Source: an uncultured Bacillota bacterium (GTDB lineage Bacteria; Bacillota; Dehalobacteriia; UBA7702). From it: a stretch of DNA of 64,000 nt. Shown here piece after piece: positions 45,381 to 53,709 of this stretch (its first letter is position 1; each line of letters starts with the position of its first letter). The stretch is from the NCBI GenBank assembly GCA_934702375.1, contig CAKUYE010000008.1, positions 33,816-97,815 of the forward strand. The letters run 5' to 3'. The position numbers and the translations under genes were made by a program. Below the pieces are notes generated by a model. The model was not told the DNA's origin. It worked only from the letters and a program-made list of their open reading frames with translations, and did not search any database.

Positions 45381-45713
45381 ATGAGCCATAACTTTGATCT
45401 GATTTTTACCATTGTCAATAAAGGATTTGCCGAGGAAGCCATGGAGGCGGCAAAAAAAGCCGGAGCCAAAGGCGGCACCATCATTTCTGCTCGAGGTGCA
45501 GGGATTCACGAAGCGGAAAAGTTTCTTGGCTTCAGCATTCAGCCGGAAAAAGAAATCGTTTTAATTTTGGTGCGCCATAATGAAAAAAGCGCCATCATGA
45601 AGGCCATCACCTTGGGTGCCGGCTTAAATACCGAGGGTAAAGGGCTGACCTTTTCCCTTCCGGTGGAGGATGTTGCCGGGATTGTGCACCTTATGAAAGA
45701 GTCCGAAGTTTAA
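45381..45713 (+). CDS. P-II-like regulatory protein (second)
   Basis: 110 residues with the same fold as its neighbour but divergent sequence: LIFTIVNKGFAEEAMEAAKKAGAKGGTIISARGAG, IQPEKEIVLILVRH and EGKGLTFSLPVEDV. AKGGTIISARGAG is the T-loop region. It starts 14 bp after the first P-II stop, with GAGGAG before the ATG. Two unlike P-II proteins for a duplicated membrane protein suggest one for each half or a heterotrimer; inference only. Confidence 0.82.
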   Translation: MSHNFDLIFTIVNKGFAEEAMEAAKKAGAKGGTIISARGAGIHEAEKFLGFSIQPEKEIVLILVRHNEKSAIMKAITLGAGLNTEGKGLTFSLPVEDVAGIVHLMKESEV

Positions 45714-45741
45714 ACTCAATGTTAAAATTTAAAATAGGGTA

Positions 45742-45769
45742 TTGACATTTGGTAATTTTTGAGTATAAT
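45742..45769 (+). promoter_or_regulatory. Sigma-A promoter of the cobalamin riboswitch leader
   Basis: Perfect TTGACA, 16-bp spacer, perfect TATAAT. Start near 45777. Confidence 0.85.
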
Positions 45770-45810
45770 TACATTATGCAATAGTGTCAAAAACCATAGT
45801 GCGAAATGAA

Positions 45811-46020
45811 GTGCAGGTGTTCCGCAAGGTGCTTTTGCCCCTTGTCGGAAGCGGAATCCGGTGGAAATCCGGGGCTTTGCCGAAACTGTATGCGCACAAG
45901 CCTTTGATCTGCGGTTGAACCGGCCATTGGGCATTTGCCTGAGAAGGTTGGATCCGAGGCGCTGAGCTATGCTGCTCTGTAGTGCGTGAGCCAGGAAATG
46001 TGAGCCTGCATATGCTTGTG
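45811..46020 (+). promoter_or_regulatory. Cobalamin (B12) riboswitch
   Basis: Closing stem TGCAGG (45812-45817) with CCTGCA (46005-46010). The conserved core CCGGTGGAAATCCGGGG (45858-45874) is followed by CCGAAACTGTA, the class signature (CCGGUGaaaAUCCGG ... ACUGU). The B12 box AGCCAGGAAATGTGAGCCTGC is at 45989-46009. A further hairpin GTGCCCCAA/TTGGGCAC (46018-46041) follows. It binds adenosyl- or methylcobalamin and, with the terminator at 46061-46100, should switch off downstream transcription when B12 is plentiful. Confidence 0.9.
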
Positions 46021-46060
46021 CCCCAACGTAGCATTGGGCACGGGAAATTTGCGAAAAGAA

Positions 46061-46112
46061 ACGGCTGTAGCAAATCATCCTTTGATTTTGTTACAGCCGT
46101 AAATTGTTTTGG
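46061..46112 (+). terminator. Expression-platform terminator of the cobalamin riboswitch
   Basis: ACGGCTGTAGCAAATCA (46061-46077) pairs with TGATTTTGTTACAGCCGT (46083-46100); the 3' flank is AAATTGTTTT. ATTTGC (46047-46052) can instead pair with GCAAAT (46070-46075) as an antiterminator. On the minus strand the same stem is followed by TTTCTTTTCGC. Confidence 0.7.
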
Positions 46113-46197
46113 AAAATAAATAAAGACACGCACCATTGAGAGGAAGTATCTTGGCGGTTACCCACTCTTCAATGATGCGCTCACCCACATAGGGCTT
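46103..46197 (-). ncRNA. Putative small RNA transcribed toward the riboswitch leader
   Basis: Downstream of a near-perfect minus-strand promoter, the RNA would have a CCC/GGG mini-hairpin and a hairpin of about 15 bp (GCGCATCATTGAAGAG pairing with CTCTCAATGGTGCGT) followed by TGTCTTTATTTATTTT, a plausible terminator. About 80-95 nt. No family recognised. A 10-codon ATG frame (MWVSASLKSG) exists but has no RBS. Confidence 0.5.
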
Positions 46198-46202
46198 CTC
46201 TC

Positions 46203-46231
46203 ATTATATCCTTTTTTTCGACACTCGTCAA
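46203..46231 (-). promoter_or_regulatory. Sigma-A promoter on the minus strand, convergent with the riboswitch
   Basis: TTGACG (46231-46226), 17-bp spacer, perfect TATAAT (46208-46203). No gene follows on this strand before the P-II genes, which run the other way. Confidence 0.75.
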
Positions 46232-46515
46232 GAAGAAAAAAATGATCCGGTTTTCACCATGCGCCCCATGTGCGGGCGCATTTTTTTATGAGTGGAGCCA
46301 AGGGCAGGTTTATTTTCCGCTGCACGCTCTTTGAAAAATCCATACCCGGGCAGAAAAACAGTACCTTTGCACCACGCAAAGGCAAATACGCGGTCTGAAA
46401 CGAGCGCAGGACGGCATATCTGTACCGGTTTTACAAGACTTTTGGAAAGAGATGGGTTAACCTCTCCCATCTCCCACTTTAAAATGCTGTATCTGCCTTT
46501 TCCCGGTGGGAGAAG

Positions 46516-46596
46516 GCCAAAGGGGCGGTTCTGCCTGCATCGTGCGGGACGGCTAGGCGCGGTGCGGATCCTTTCACGCAGAACCGCCCCTTTGGC
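46516..46596. repeat. Long inverted repeat (19-bp perfect arms)
   Basis: GCCAAAGGGGCGGTTCTGC (46516-46534) and its exact reverse complement (46578-46596) flank a 43-base loop. GC content is above the local average. A second hairpin follows at 46623-46676 (TTTTTGTCCCA ... GTTGC ... GCAAC ... TGGGACAAAA). These look like mobile intergenic palindromes of the REP/MITE kind; no transposase is present. Confidence 0.65.
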
Positions 46597-46747
46597 AAGA
46601 CAAATGCAAAGGGAGCGGTTTTTTTGTCCCATGGTAAGCGTTGCAAGAAAAGAAGCAACGAAAACTGGGACAAAAGAACCGTCCCCGACTAAGTTATTGA
46701 TTTCATTCCGGGAAACCGGAAAATAAATAATAAAGGAGGACTTTCTT

Positions 46748-48463
46748 ATGAGAAAGCGACTCTCATTGCTAGGCCTTGTTATGGCCTTCGTAATGGTGTT
46801 CTCAGTCGGCGTATCCGCCAGCTGGAACCAGTATCAGGGTTCTGATACCCATGTCGGTACAATTACCGATGTAGCCCCACTTATCTCTTCGCTTGGTACT
46901 CTTGCTGACACTGACAGTCATGTTGGATTACCGGCTCTGAATTTTACTCAGACCAGTTGGTCCGGTGTTGACACCACTCCGGTGATGGAGACTTATGGTG
47001 GCAATACCTATGCCTATGTCATTTATAATGGCGTTGGCAACGGTGCGCAGCTTTCCCGAATTAACTGTGCAGATAACTCGGTAACGAGTTTGCAGCTGTC
47101 CACCCAAGGTGGCTTCCAGCTCTCCACTCCTTATCTGGATACGGCAGCCGGTACCATTTACGTTGCCGCCGGTAACTACTATAACATTCTCGCCAACAAC
47201 GAGTTTGCAACCACCGGCAGTTGGGTTCTTCCCAGTGGTGTCACCATCGATACCGCCGATGAAAGCGTAACGGTTCCTGCGGGCAAAACCATTTCCCAAA
47301 CCTTCAATTACGCTCTCTCTTCCTCTGCCAAAACCCAGCTTACTTCCGGCATCAAATTGGTTTCCGGTACCTCCGCTACAGTGACCTATACCCTCACCAA
47401 GCCCGATGGCACCAGCGTGACCCTGGCCACTCAGGATGTAACTTCCACCGATACCTGGACTTATTTGGAAGAACTCGGCAGCGGTGATGTAAAAGCCACC
47501 GGCGATTACACCATCTCCGTAGCCGTTACCGGCGGTACCGTAACATTAGATTACGTTACCTACAGCCGTCAGACTTCCGGTATCTCCGCCGTAGACCGCA
47601 ACCTCACTACCAAAACCCCGGTAGGCGGCACCGAAAAAGGCGGCCAGATCAATACCCCGGTTATGAAATACGGCAATTACATCTACTACGGCACCTACAA
47701 CGGTGGTTATAAATATTACCAGGTTTATGTCGGCGCCACCGGCAACGGCCATACCTATGGCGATATGAAAGTTTTCACCGGTAATAACCACTTCTATTGG
47801 GCAGGTGCCATCAGAGTTGCCGTAAACGGAACCAACTACATCGTCTTCGGCGGTGACGGCGGCTATCTCTATTGCACCCCCGAAGCAAACTTCGGTGACA
47901 GCACTGCAACCAAGGTCTATAATCTTTCCACGCTTGGCAGCGTAACCGCAGGGAACGTTCGTTCCTCCATCTCTTCCGATGGCACCTACATTTACTTCAC
48001 CAGCCAGGGCGGCTACCTCTGGAGAGCATCCATTGCCAGCCTTCCTACCGGTTCTCTCTCCGTAAGCAAGGTTGCCCTCGGTGGTACCTCCACTTCTACT
48101 CCGGCCATTTCCTCCAATGATAAAATTTACGTTGGCTATTACAACGGCTTTAACGCCGGCGGCGTGCAGGTCGTAGATGCATCCACCTTTGCCTCTGCTG
48201 CAAATGTTACATCTGCTCCGGACTTTAATAACCCCGTTCAGTCTTCTATTGTAGTATATAGTAGCGGAACCACTGACTATGTCTACTTCACTACAAATTG
48301 CTCCGGTGGTGCAGGCTATGGCTATAGCTGCGATTGGAGCGAGGATGAAATTACCAAAATTTGGCAAACCACCGGCAGCACTTACACCCTTCAGGGGATG
48401 GCGGCTTGCAACGGTTACCTCACCTTTGGTAATGACGCTAATAAATTTTATGTGATTCACTAA
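46748..48463 (+). CDS. Secreted beta-propeller protein under the cobalamin riboswitch
   Basis: 571 residues with a Sec signal peptide (LGLVMAFVMVFSVGVSASW, cleavage about residue 24) and no anchor. PQQ-like propeller repeats fill residues 30-150 and 285-571 (TPYLDTAAGTIYVAAGN; TPVMKYGNYIYYGTYNGGY; AISSNDKIYVGYYNGF; ACNGYLTFGNDANKFYVI). A jelly-roll-like insert lies at about 155-275 (SGVTIDTADESVTVPAGKTISQTF). AAAGGAGGA precedes the ATG. First gene after the B12 riboswitch (646 bp from its terminator); a terminator follows. By analogy with Bacteroides BtuG, a surface propeller that binds B12, I infer corrinoid binding; residues for this are not identified. Confidence 0.8.
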   Translation: MRKRLSLLGLVMAFVMVFSVGVSASWNQYQGSDTHVGTITDVAPLISSLGTLADTDSHVGLPALNFTQTSWSGVDTTPVMETYGGNTYAYVIYNGVGNGAQLSRINCADNSVTSLQLSTQGGFQLSTPYLDTAAGTIYVAAGNYYNILANNEFATTGSWVLPSGVTIDTADESVTVPAGKTISQTFNYALSSSAKTQLTSGIKLVSGTSATVTYTLTKPDGTSVTLATQDVTSTDTWTYLEELGSGDVKATGDYTISVAVTGGTVTLDYVTYSRQTSGISAVDRNLTTKTPVGGTEKGGQINTPVMKYGNYIYYGTYNGGYKYYQVYVGATGNGHTYGDMKVFTGNNHFYWAGAIRVAVNGTNYIVFGGDGGYLYCTPEANFGDSTATKVYNLSTLGSVTAGNVRSSISSDGTYIYFTSQGGYLWRASIASLPTGSLSVSKVALGGTSTSTPAISSNDKIYVGYYNGFNAGGVQVVDASTFASAANVTSAPDFNNPVQSSIVVYSSGTTDYVYFTTNCSGGAGYGYSCDWSEDEITKIWQTTGSTYTLQGMAACNGYLTFGNDANKFYVIH

Positions 48464-48476
48464 AACGAACAGATAG

Positions 48477-48519
48477 GATGTAGGGCCGCTTCCATGCGGC
48501 TCCTACATCTCTTTTTTTT
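48477..48519 (+). terminator. Terminator between the propeller gene and the SLH/DUF4430 gene
   Basis: GATGTAGG...GCCGC-loop-GCGGC...CCTACATC followed by TCTTTTTTTT. The next GTG is 18 bp later, so the large gene depends on read-through or lower expression. Confidence 0.85.
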
Positions 48520-48536
48520 GAGAAGGAGGTTTCGCC

Positions 48537-51500
48537 GTGAGACACCACTGTTTAATGCGAGGGATATTTGCTTTCCTATTTGTCCTATGCTCTTTTGTTC
48601 TTTGGCAAATTCCTGTTCAAGCGGCAGATTATAAATATATAGTTTCAGCCGACGTGGAGTTAACAACAGATACTACCAGTACTTCGGTGCCTTTTATAAG
48701 GTATAAGGATGTTGATGCCTCTAGTATGCTTATAACTTCAACAAGCCAACACATTACAATAGGCAACTATTTTACAATCAATGAGGCTCTCCCTCTGGCA
48801 CGCATTGAAGTGGATGGTTTAAAAGTTCCGATATCCTACTTTGATAAAACTGCTAAGGTCATTGACACGTCCTCCTGTCCAAACTTAAATGGCAGGGTAG
48901 TAAAAACCATACTTAGTGAGAAATATGGTTTTTTGGGTGTCGGGTTTATGAAAAGCACCAATGATGTCAAGGGAGATATCGAAGTTAAATTTGTTTTTAA
49001 AGGAGAGACAGCAAAGTATACGCCAACCATAAAGGTTGCATCGACTGATGCTGATAAAGCCTCGGTTGGAGAAAAATCTTTGGTTTTTGTTTCCAATGAG
49101 ACTAATGATGGTGTAGAATCCACCCGTTGGAATTTTGCGCCCACTATCAACGAAGGTTACGAGCTTTCCTATATTCAGGTGGGAGAGGATGAAAAGACTC
49201 GAGTCTACAGTGAAGATGGTGGCACCATTACCTGGAATGCAACTACCAATGATGAGTATACCGCTTATTTCAATGTGGCAAAGCCCCACATTAACAGCGA
49301 AAATATTATAACAACCCCCGTCAGTTCCAGCTATGGTGTAGCCAGTAACAGCCATGACATCAGCGATGGCCAACGTGTTGGTTTTCGAATTGACTATTCT
49401 TTTGGCTGTGAGATTACAGACAAGAATACAATTAAAGTTCAGTTTTATGCCGGCGAAGGTACTGACGGAAAGCTTCTATCCAATAAAGAATATAAACCTG
49501 GTAATAAATTACTCCCGTTAACCAAAACCTCCGGTTCTTTTGTGCTGGATCCCATGCCGGGAGATTTGGAAAAGGTTACTGTGGCTGTGCAGCTGAACGA
49601 TGGGGAAGTGGTAACCAAAACCTACCCCATCACCGTACAGAAATCCGGCAAAACCGATCTGGATTTCCTCTCGGTACCCCAAACCCCGGAAATGCGCAGC
49701 AGCTATCCCACCAATGTTAAAACCTCCATCGGCGGTCCCAATATCTACGATGCAGTGTCCTTCCTCGATGAAGGGACCGGAGAGCTTCACCTCTATCTCG
49801 GCGGCAGCGGCGGCGTATACAAAACCGATAAAGATGCCGCTACCGATCTGATTCTGATGGACGGCATGCGGTTTCCCTATCGGGATAATGAACATATGTC
49901 CGGCTATGCCTTCGCCGTTGGTGGTGAGGATGAGGATCATCTTGCCGCACTGGTTTATGATGGTAGCAATCTGAAAGTGAATCCAATCGTCTGTATCTAT
50001 ACCTGCACCGATGGTGTTTGGTCTAAGGTGGAGAACTCCGAGACCTCTGATTACGGTCGATTTTTTGACCGCGCACGTGGCAAAGGCCTTGTGATTGCCG
50101 CCGATAATATTTGGACGCCAAAGAGCCACTGGAACGGCACGGCTTGGGAAGCCAATACCGTGGAGTTCAATTACTTTGGCAAATGCGGCACCACCTACTT
50201 CGCCGGCAGCAGCGACGGCATTTATCGCTATACGGAAAAAGGCTGGGAAAAGGTGTCCAATACCTCGGGAACGATGTATGTCTGGTCCGTAAGCAAGGAC
50301 GGCGACGCCTATCGTGTTGTGTGCAGCAGCCATCCGATTTATATTTCCCCCATAGACTCGGTAGTGCAGGTAAAGGGAACCGAAGGCACCTTATCCAGTG
50401 TGGATGCTTCGGCGGTGAAAAACGTCGGTATTGCGGAACAACGCTTTATCAGCACCGCTGCCGATGGCAGCCTCTATACCATTGTTGGCGCACGCAACTA
50501 CAGCAACGAAGGTACCTCCGGTTATACCGGTGCGGCGCTGTATAAGTATGTGGATGGTCAGTGGCAGCATCAGATTGTGGATGCTTTCAATGACCCCAAC
50601 GAAGATGATAACCTTGATACGAAGCTTCGTGCCGATGGTATCCGGAGAATCATGTCCCCCTGCGACAATGTAACGTTGTTCTATGGGGATGCCGGCGCCA
50701 TTTATGTGCAGTACGCCGAATCCACCATCACCTTTAATACCGGCTCTCCCGATGCAACGGAAGTGGCGCCCATTACCCAAAAGGCCGGGAGCCGTGTGGA
50801 AGCGCCGGCTTCTCCCACCTTGGAGGGCTGCACCTTTGCCGGTTGGTATACCCAGCCCAGCTGCTTATCGAAGTATCTCTACAGCTTTAACACCATGCCT
50901 TTCTCCGATATCACCCTCTACGCCAAGTGGGTGGAAAACGGCAGCGGCGATACCCTGGACACCGTTCGCAGCGACGCCCTGAACCGTTTGGAAAAGGAAT
51001 ACGGCAAATACAGTTCCGATGAATATGCCTCCAAGGATTGGAACACCTTGAGCCGTGCCTACAAGACGGCGAAAAAGGAAATTAAAGCCGCTGAAGACTA
51101 CGATAGCATTCAGAAAGCCCTGAATACGGCAATCACCGCCATGGCAGCCGTGGAAAAGACCAAGGAAATTACTGTGGCCGTTTCCATTGAAAAATTCATC
51201 ATTGACGGAACCTACATTGCCGAACCGCGCCTGGTAACGGTAAAAGCCCATTCCCAGGCCTCGGTAGTGATTACGGATGTCCTTGATCAGCTCTATGCCG
51301 ATGTGGGCACCGTGGAAGGTGGCTACAACGGTCATCCCTATCGCTTAGGCCCCTCCTCAACCATTACCAATGCCTTCTATCTGGCAAGTATCTACGACCC
51401 CGGCTACGATCCGAAAATTGCCGGCCCCAATAAGGACGGAAAAAATGTGAAGGAAGAAAGCTTCGCGCAAAATTACGCCGGTTTCCTTTCGGAATTTGAC

Positions 51501-52976
51501 GGGGGTTATCAGTCCGGCTGGATGTACTGCGTAAACAACAGCTTCCCCGGCGTAGGCGCCTCGGGCTGGACCATGAATAACCGCGATGTAATGCGTTGGC
51601 AGTTTACCTGCACCGGCCTGGGCTCCGATATCGGCGCCGATAACACCTCCTGGGGAGACGGCGCCCCAATCCCCACCGCCAATAAGGATGACCTGACCTG
51701 GCGTGTGGCGGAAATCAACGGCGATAAAGAAGCGTTCTTTGCCGAAAAAGAAGGCAACAAAGAAGCTTATGACGCCGCCATGAAGGCTCTGACGAACATC
51801 AATTCCACCCAAAAAGAAGTGGATGACGCCCTGGCAGGTCTCGGCGGCCTGACCTTGAGCGAAGCGGAAAAATTTGCTAAGGCAGTGAATACGGCCATTC
51901 AGGACCTTACCACCTACGGTAAGGAAGAGGATTACCGTGACGCCGAAAAAGAACTGTGGAAACAGTATGTGGAAGAAGGCAGCGATGCTATCTACGATGC
52001 GGAAACCGAAGAGGAAATCAAGGCTGCCCTGGCTGCCGCCAAGGCAAAGATTGATACCCTGAAAACCCTCTCCGACGAATGCGAAGAAATGATTCGCGCC
52101 ATCGGCACCGTAGATGCCAGCGAAGAATGTAAGGCGAAAATTGATGCCGCCCGTAAATTCTACGATAGCTTAAACAGCTTCCAGCGTTTTGATGTGGAAA
52201 ACTACGCCGACCTGGAAGCCGCCGAAGCCGCCTATGCCGAAGCCCTGAAGGAAGCCGGCAACAAGGCTAAGGCGCAGCCGGTTATCGATGCCATTGAAGC
52301 CATCGGCACCGTAGATGCCAGCGCGGAATGTAAGGCGAAGATTGACGCCGCCCGCGCCGCCTACGAAGAGCTGACCTATTACCAGAAAACCCTGGTGACG
52401 AATTACGATACCCTCACCGAAGCCGAAGCGCAGTATCTCATTGTCAGCACCGAGCTGCCCTTTACCGATGTGAAGGACGATGATTACTTTGCCAAAGCCG
52501 TGCGCTGGGCGGTAAGCAACAAAGTTACCAACGGAACAACGGAAACCACCTTTAGCCCCGATGCCGTATGCACTCGCGGCCAGATGGTGACCTTCCTGTG
52601 GCGTGCTGCCGGTTCCCCGGCACCTGCCGCCGAAGCCTGCACCTTTACCGATGTGAAGGCAGGGGAGTACTACTACAAAGCCGTGATTTGGGCAGTGGAA
52701 AAGGGCATTACCAATGGCGTGAGTGCCACGGAATTTGCCCCCAACGACACCGTAACCCGTGGCCAGGTAGCGACCTTCCTCTATCGCTACGCCGGTGAAC
52801 CGGAAGTGAATGTGTCTATGCCCTTTAGCGATGTAGCCTCCGGTGAGTACTACTACAAAGCCGTGCTTTGGGCCGTGGCCAATGAAATTACCACCGGCGT
52901 AAGCGCAACGGAATTTGCGCCGAAGGCGGGATGTACTCGCGGGCAGATTGTAACCTTCCTCTATCGGGCACGCTAA
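48537..52976 (+). CDS. SLH-anchored surface protein with transcobalamin-like DUF4430 domain
   Basis: 1,479 residues, GTG start with AAGGAGG upstream. Signal peptide to about 31 (VPVQAAD-type end), beta-rich region to about 370, and propeller-like repeats about 375-730 (GGSGGVYKTDKD, AGSSDGIYRYTEKGW, GDAGAIYVQY). An InlB-type repeat (728-801, GCTFAGWYTQ ... LYAKW) and a helical spacer follow. The DUF4430/transcobalamin C-terminal-like domain is at about 878-1041 (SGWMYCVNNSFPGVGASGW, NNRDVMRWQFTC). Two related helical repeats at about 1180-1300 (IGTVDASEECKAKIDAAR; IGTVDASAECKAKIDAAR) precede three SLH domains (about 1305-1479). I infer cell-wall-anchored cobalamin capture. Confidence 0.87.
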   Translation: MRHHCLMRGIFAFLFVLCSFVLWQIPVQAADYKYIVSADVELTTDTTSTSVPFIRYKDVDASSMLITSTSQHITIGNYFTINEALPLARIEVDGLKVPISYFDKTAKVIDTSSCPNLNGRVVKTILSEKYGFLGVGFMKSTNDVKGDIEVKFVFKGETAKYTPTIKVASTDADKASVGEKSLVFVSNETNDGVESTRWNFAPTINEGYELSYIQVGEDEKTRVYSEDGGTITWNATTNDEYTAYFNVAKPHINSENIITTPVSSSYGVASNSHDISDGQRVGFRIDYSFGCEITDKNTIKVQFYAGEGTDGKLLSNKEYKPGNKLLPLTKTSGSFVLDPMPGDLEKVTVAVQLNDGEVVTKTYPITVQKSGKTDLDFLSVPQTPEMRSSYPTNVKTSIGGPNIYDAVSFLDEGTGELHLYLGGSGGVYKTDKDAATDLILMDGMRFPYRDNEHMSGYAFAVGGEDEDHLAALVYDGSNLKVNPIVCIYTCTDGVWSKVENSETSDYGRFFDRARGKGLVIAADNIWTPKSHWNGTAWEANTVEFNYFGKCGTTYFAGSSDGIYRYTEKGWEKVSNTSGTMYVWSVSKDGDAYRVVCSSHPIYISPIDSVVQVKGTEGTLSSVDASAVKNVGIAEQRFISTAADGSLYTIVGARNYSNEGTSGYTGAALYKYVDGQWQHQIVDAFNDPNEDDNLDTKLRADGIRRIMSPCDNVTLFYGDAGAIYVQYAESTITFNTGSPDATEVAPITQKAGSRVEAPASPTLEGCTFAGWYTQPSCLSKYLYSFNTMPFSDITLYAKWVENGSGDTLDTVRSDALNRLEKEYGKYSSDEYASKDWNTLSRAYKTAKKEIKAAEDYDSIQKALNTAITAMAAVEKTKEITVAVSIEKFIIDGTYIAEPRLVTVKAHSQASVVITDVLDQLYADVGTVEGGYNGHPYRLGPSSTITNAFYLASIYDPGYDPKIAGPNKDGKNVKEESFAQNYAGFLSEFDGGYQSGWMYCVNNSFPGVGASGWTMNNRDVMRWQFTCTGLGSDIGADNTSWGDGAPIPTANKDDLTWRVAEINGDKEAFFAEKEGNKEAYDAAMKALTNINSTQKEVDDALAGLGGLTLSEAEKFAKAVNTAIQDLTTYGKEEDYRDAEKELWKQYVEEGSDAIYDAETEEEIKAALAAAKAKIDTLKTLSDECEEMIRAIGTVDASEECKAKIDAARKFYDSLNSFQRFDVENYADLEAAEAAYAEALKEAGNKAKAQPVIDAIEAIGTVDASAECKAKIDAARAAYEELTYYQKTLVTNYDTLTEAEAQYLIVSTELPFTDVKDDDYFAKAVRWAVSNKVTNGTTETTFSPDAVCTRGQMVTFLWRAAGSPAPAAEACTFTDVKAGEYYYKAVIWAVEKGITNGVSATEFAPNDTVTRGQVATFLYRYAGEPEVNVSMPFSDVASGEYYYKAVLWAVANEITTGVSATEFAPKAGCTRGQIVTFLYRAR

Positions 52977-53078
52977 ACGGCTGATACTCGGCAAAATCAC
53001 CGGTCGCCGACAATGGGCATACGTCCTAGTATAGCCCATTGCCGCCAACCGGTGAGTTTTACCGAGTCTAAGCCGTTT
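52975..53078. repeat. 104-bp interrupted palindrome at the stop codon of the SLH/DUF4430 gene
   Basis: Paired blocks AAACGGCT/AGCCGTTT, ACTCGG/CCGAGT, TCACCGGT/ACCGGTGA and CAATGGGC/GCCCATTG nest symmetrically around ATACGTCCTAGTAT. No T-run follows, so it is not a normal terminator. It begins inside the TAA stop. TAAACGGCTG recurs at 53100. Confidence 0.75.
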
Positions 53079-53137
53079 ATCGCACCCTCTCCGGGCGGGC
53101 TAAACGGCTGCGCTAACGCACAGAATCAGACAAAGCA

Positions 53138-53323
53138 CCGGATGAGGTATCGCGAAAGTGAAGCAAAAATGATATCTTAAAAGAAACTGCGGCGTGGGGC
53201 GTATCGTTGAAAGATATGTTCTGCGCCGCAGTTGCTAACTGCAAGAAATGCAGATGCACCCGTCACGCCACCTCATCAGTCAGCTAACGCTGCCAGCTTC
53301 TCCTCAAGGAGAAGCCATGGTGC
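53138..53323. repeat. Direct repeat, copy A (about 186 bp)
   Basis: Nearly identical to copy B 278 bp away, from CCGGATGAGGT to AAGCCATGGTGC. Each copy contains hairpins AACTGCGGCG...CGCCGCAGTT and CTTCTCCTCAAGGAGAAG. The rest of the gene-free stretch 52977-53707 holds only these palindromes. Confidence 0.85.
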
Positions 53324-53415
53324 ATTGCTTTGCAATGCGGATGGGGTAAGCAACTGATTTGCATTAAAGTACCTGCTACAATGCCTTCCCCTTGAGGGGA
53401 AGGTGGGGCAACGCC

Positions 53416-53601
53416 CCGGATGAGGTGTCGCGAAAGTAGTTAGGAAATCAATATTGTAAAAGAAACTGCGGCGTGGGGCGTATCGTTGAAAGATATGTTC
53501 TGCGCCGCAGTTGCTATCTGCAAGAAATGCAGATGCACCCATCACGCCACCTCATCAGTCAGCTGCGCTGCCAGCTTCTCCTCAAGGAGAAGTCATGGTG
53601 C
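53416..53601. repeat. Direct repeat, copy B (about 186 bp)
   Basis: Second copy, preceded by CCTTCCCCTTGAGGGGAAGG (53380-53403), the kind of intergenic palindrome widespread in gut Clostridia. Differences from copy A are scattered substitutions and a 3-base deletion. Confidence 0.85.
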
Positions 53602-53652
53602 CTGCTAACGCAGGCTAATATTCCGGATTTTTCTTAAATTCTTCCTTCAAAA

Positions 53653-53709
53653 AACTCCCTACACCGGGTTTTGCTTTTGCAATTTCCCGGTGTAGGGAGT
53701 TCTTTTTTT
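53653..53709. terminator. Strong hairpin terminator downstream of the CapA-like gene
   Basis: A 16-bp perfect stem AACTCCCTACACCGGG/CCCGGTGTAGGGAGTT, with T-runs on both strands (TTCTTTTTTT on plus; TTTTTTGAAGG on minus). Confidence 0.85.

Noticed and set aside
47546..48460. 304-codon minus-strand open frame
   Set aside because: Antisense shadow of the propeller gene; composition is Gly/Ile repeats caused by the opposite coding frame.
49518..50333. 271-codon minus-strand open frame
   Set aside because: Antisense shadow of the SLH/DUF4430 gene with no RBS or recognisable domain.
52170..53048. 292-codon minus-strand open frame across the SLH repeats
   Set aside because: Mirror of SLH-coding DNA; runs through the palindrome; no start signals.
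53138..53601. CRISPR-like repeat pair
   Set aside because: Only two copies of about 186 bp with nested hairpins; no short spaced repeats and no cas genes.
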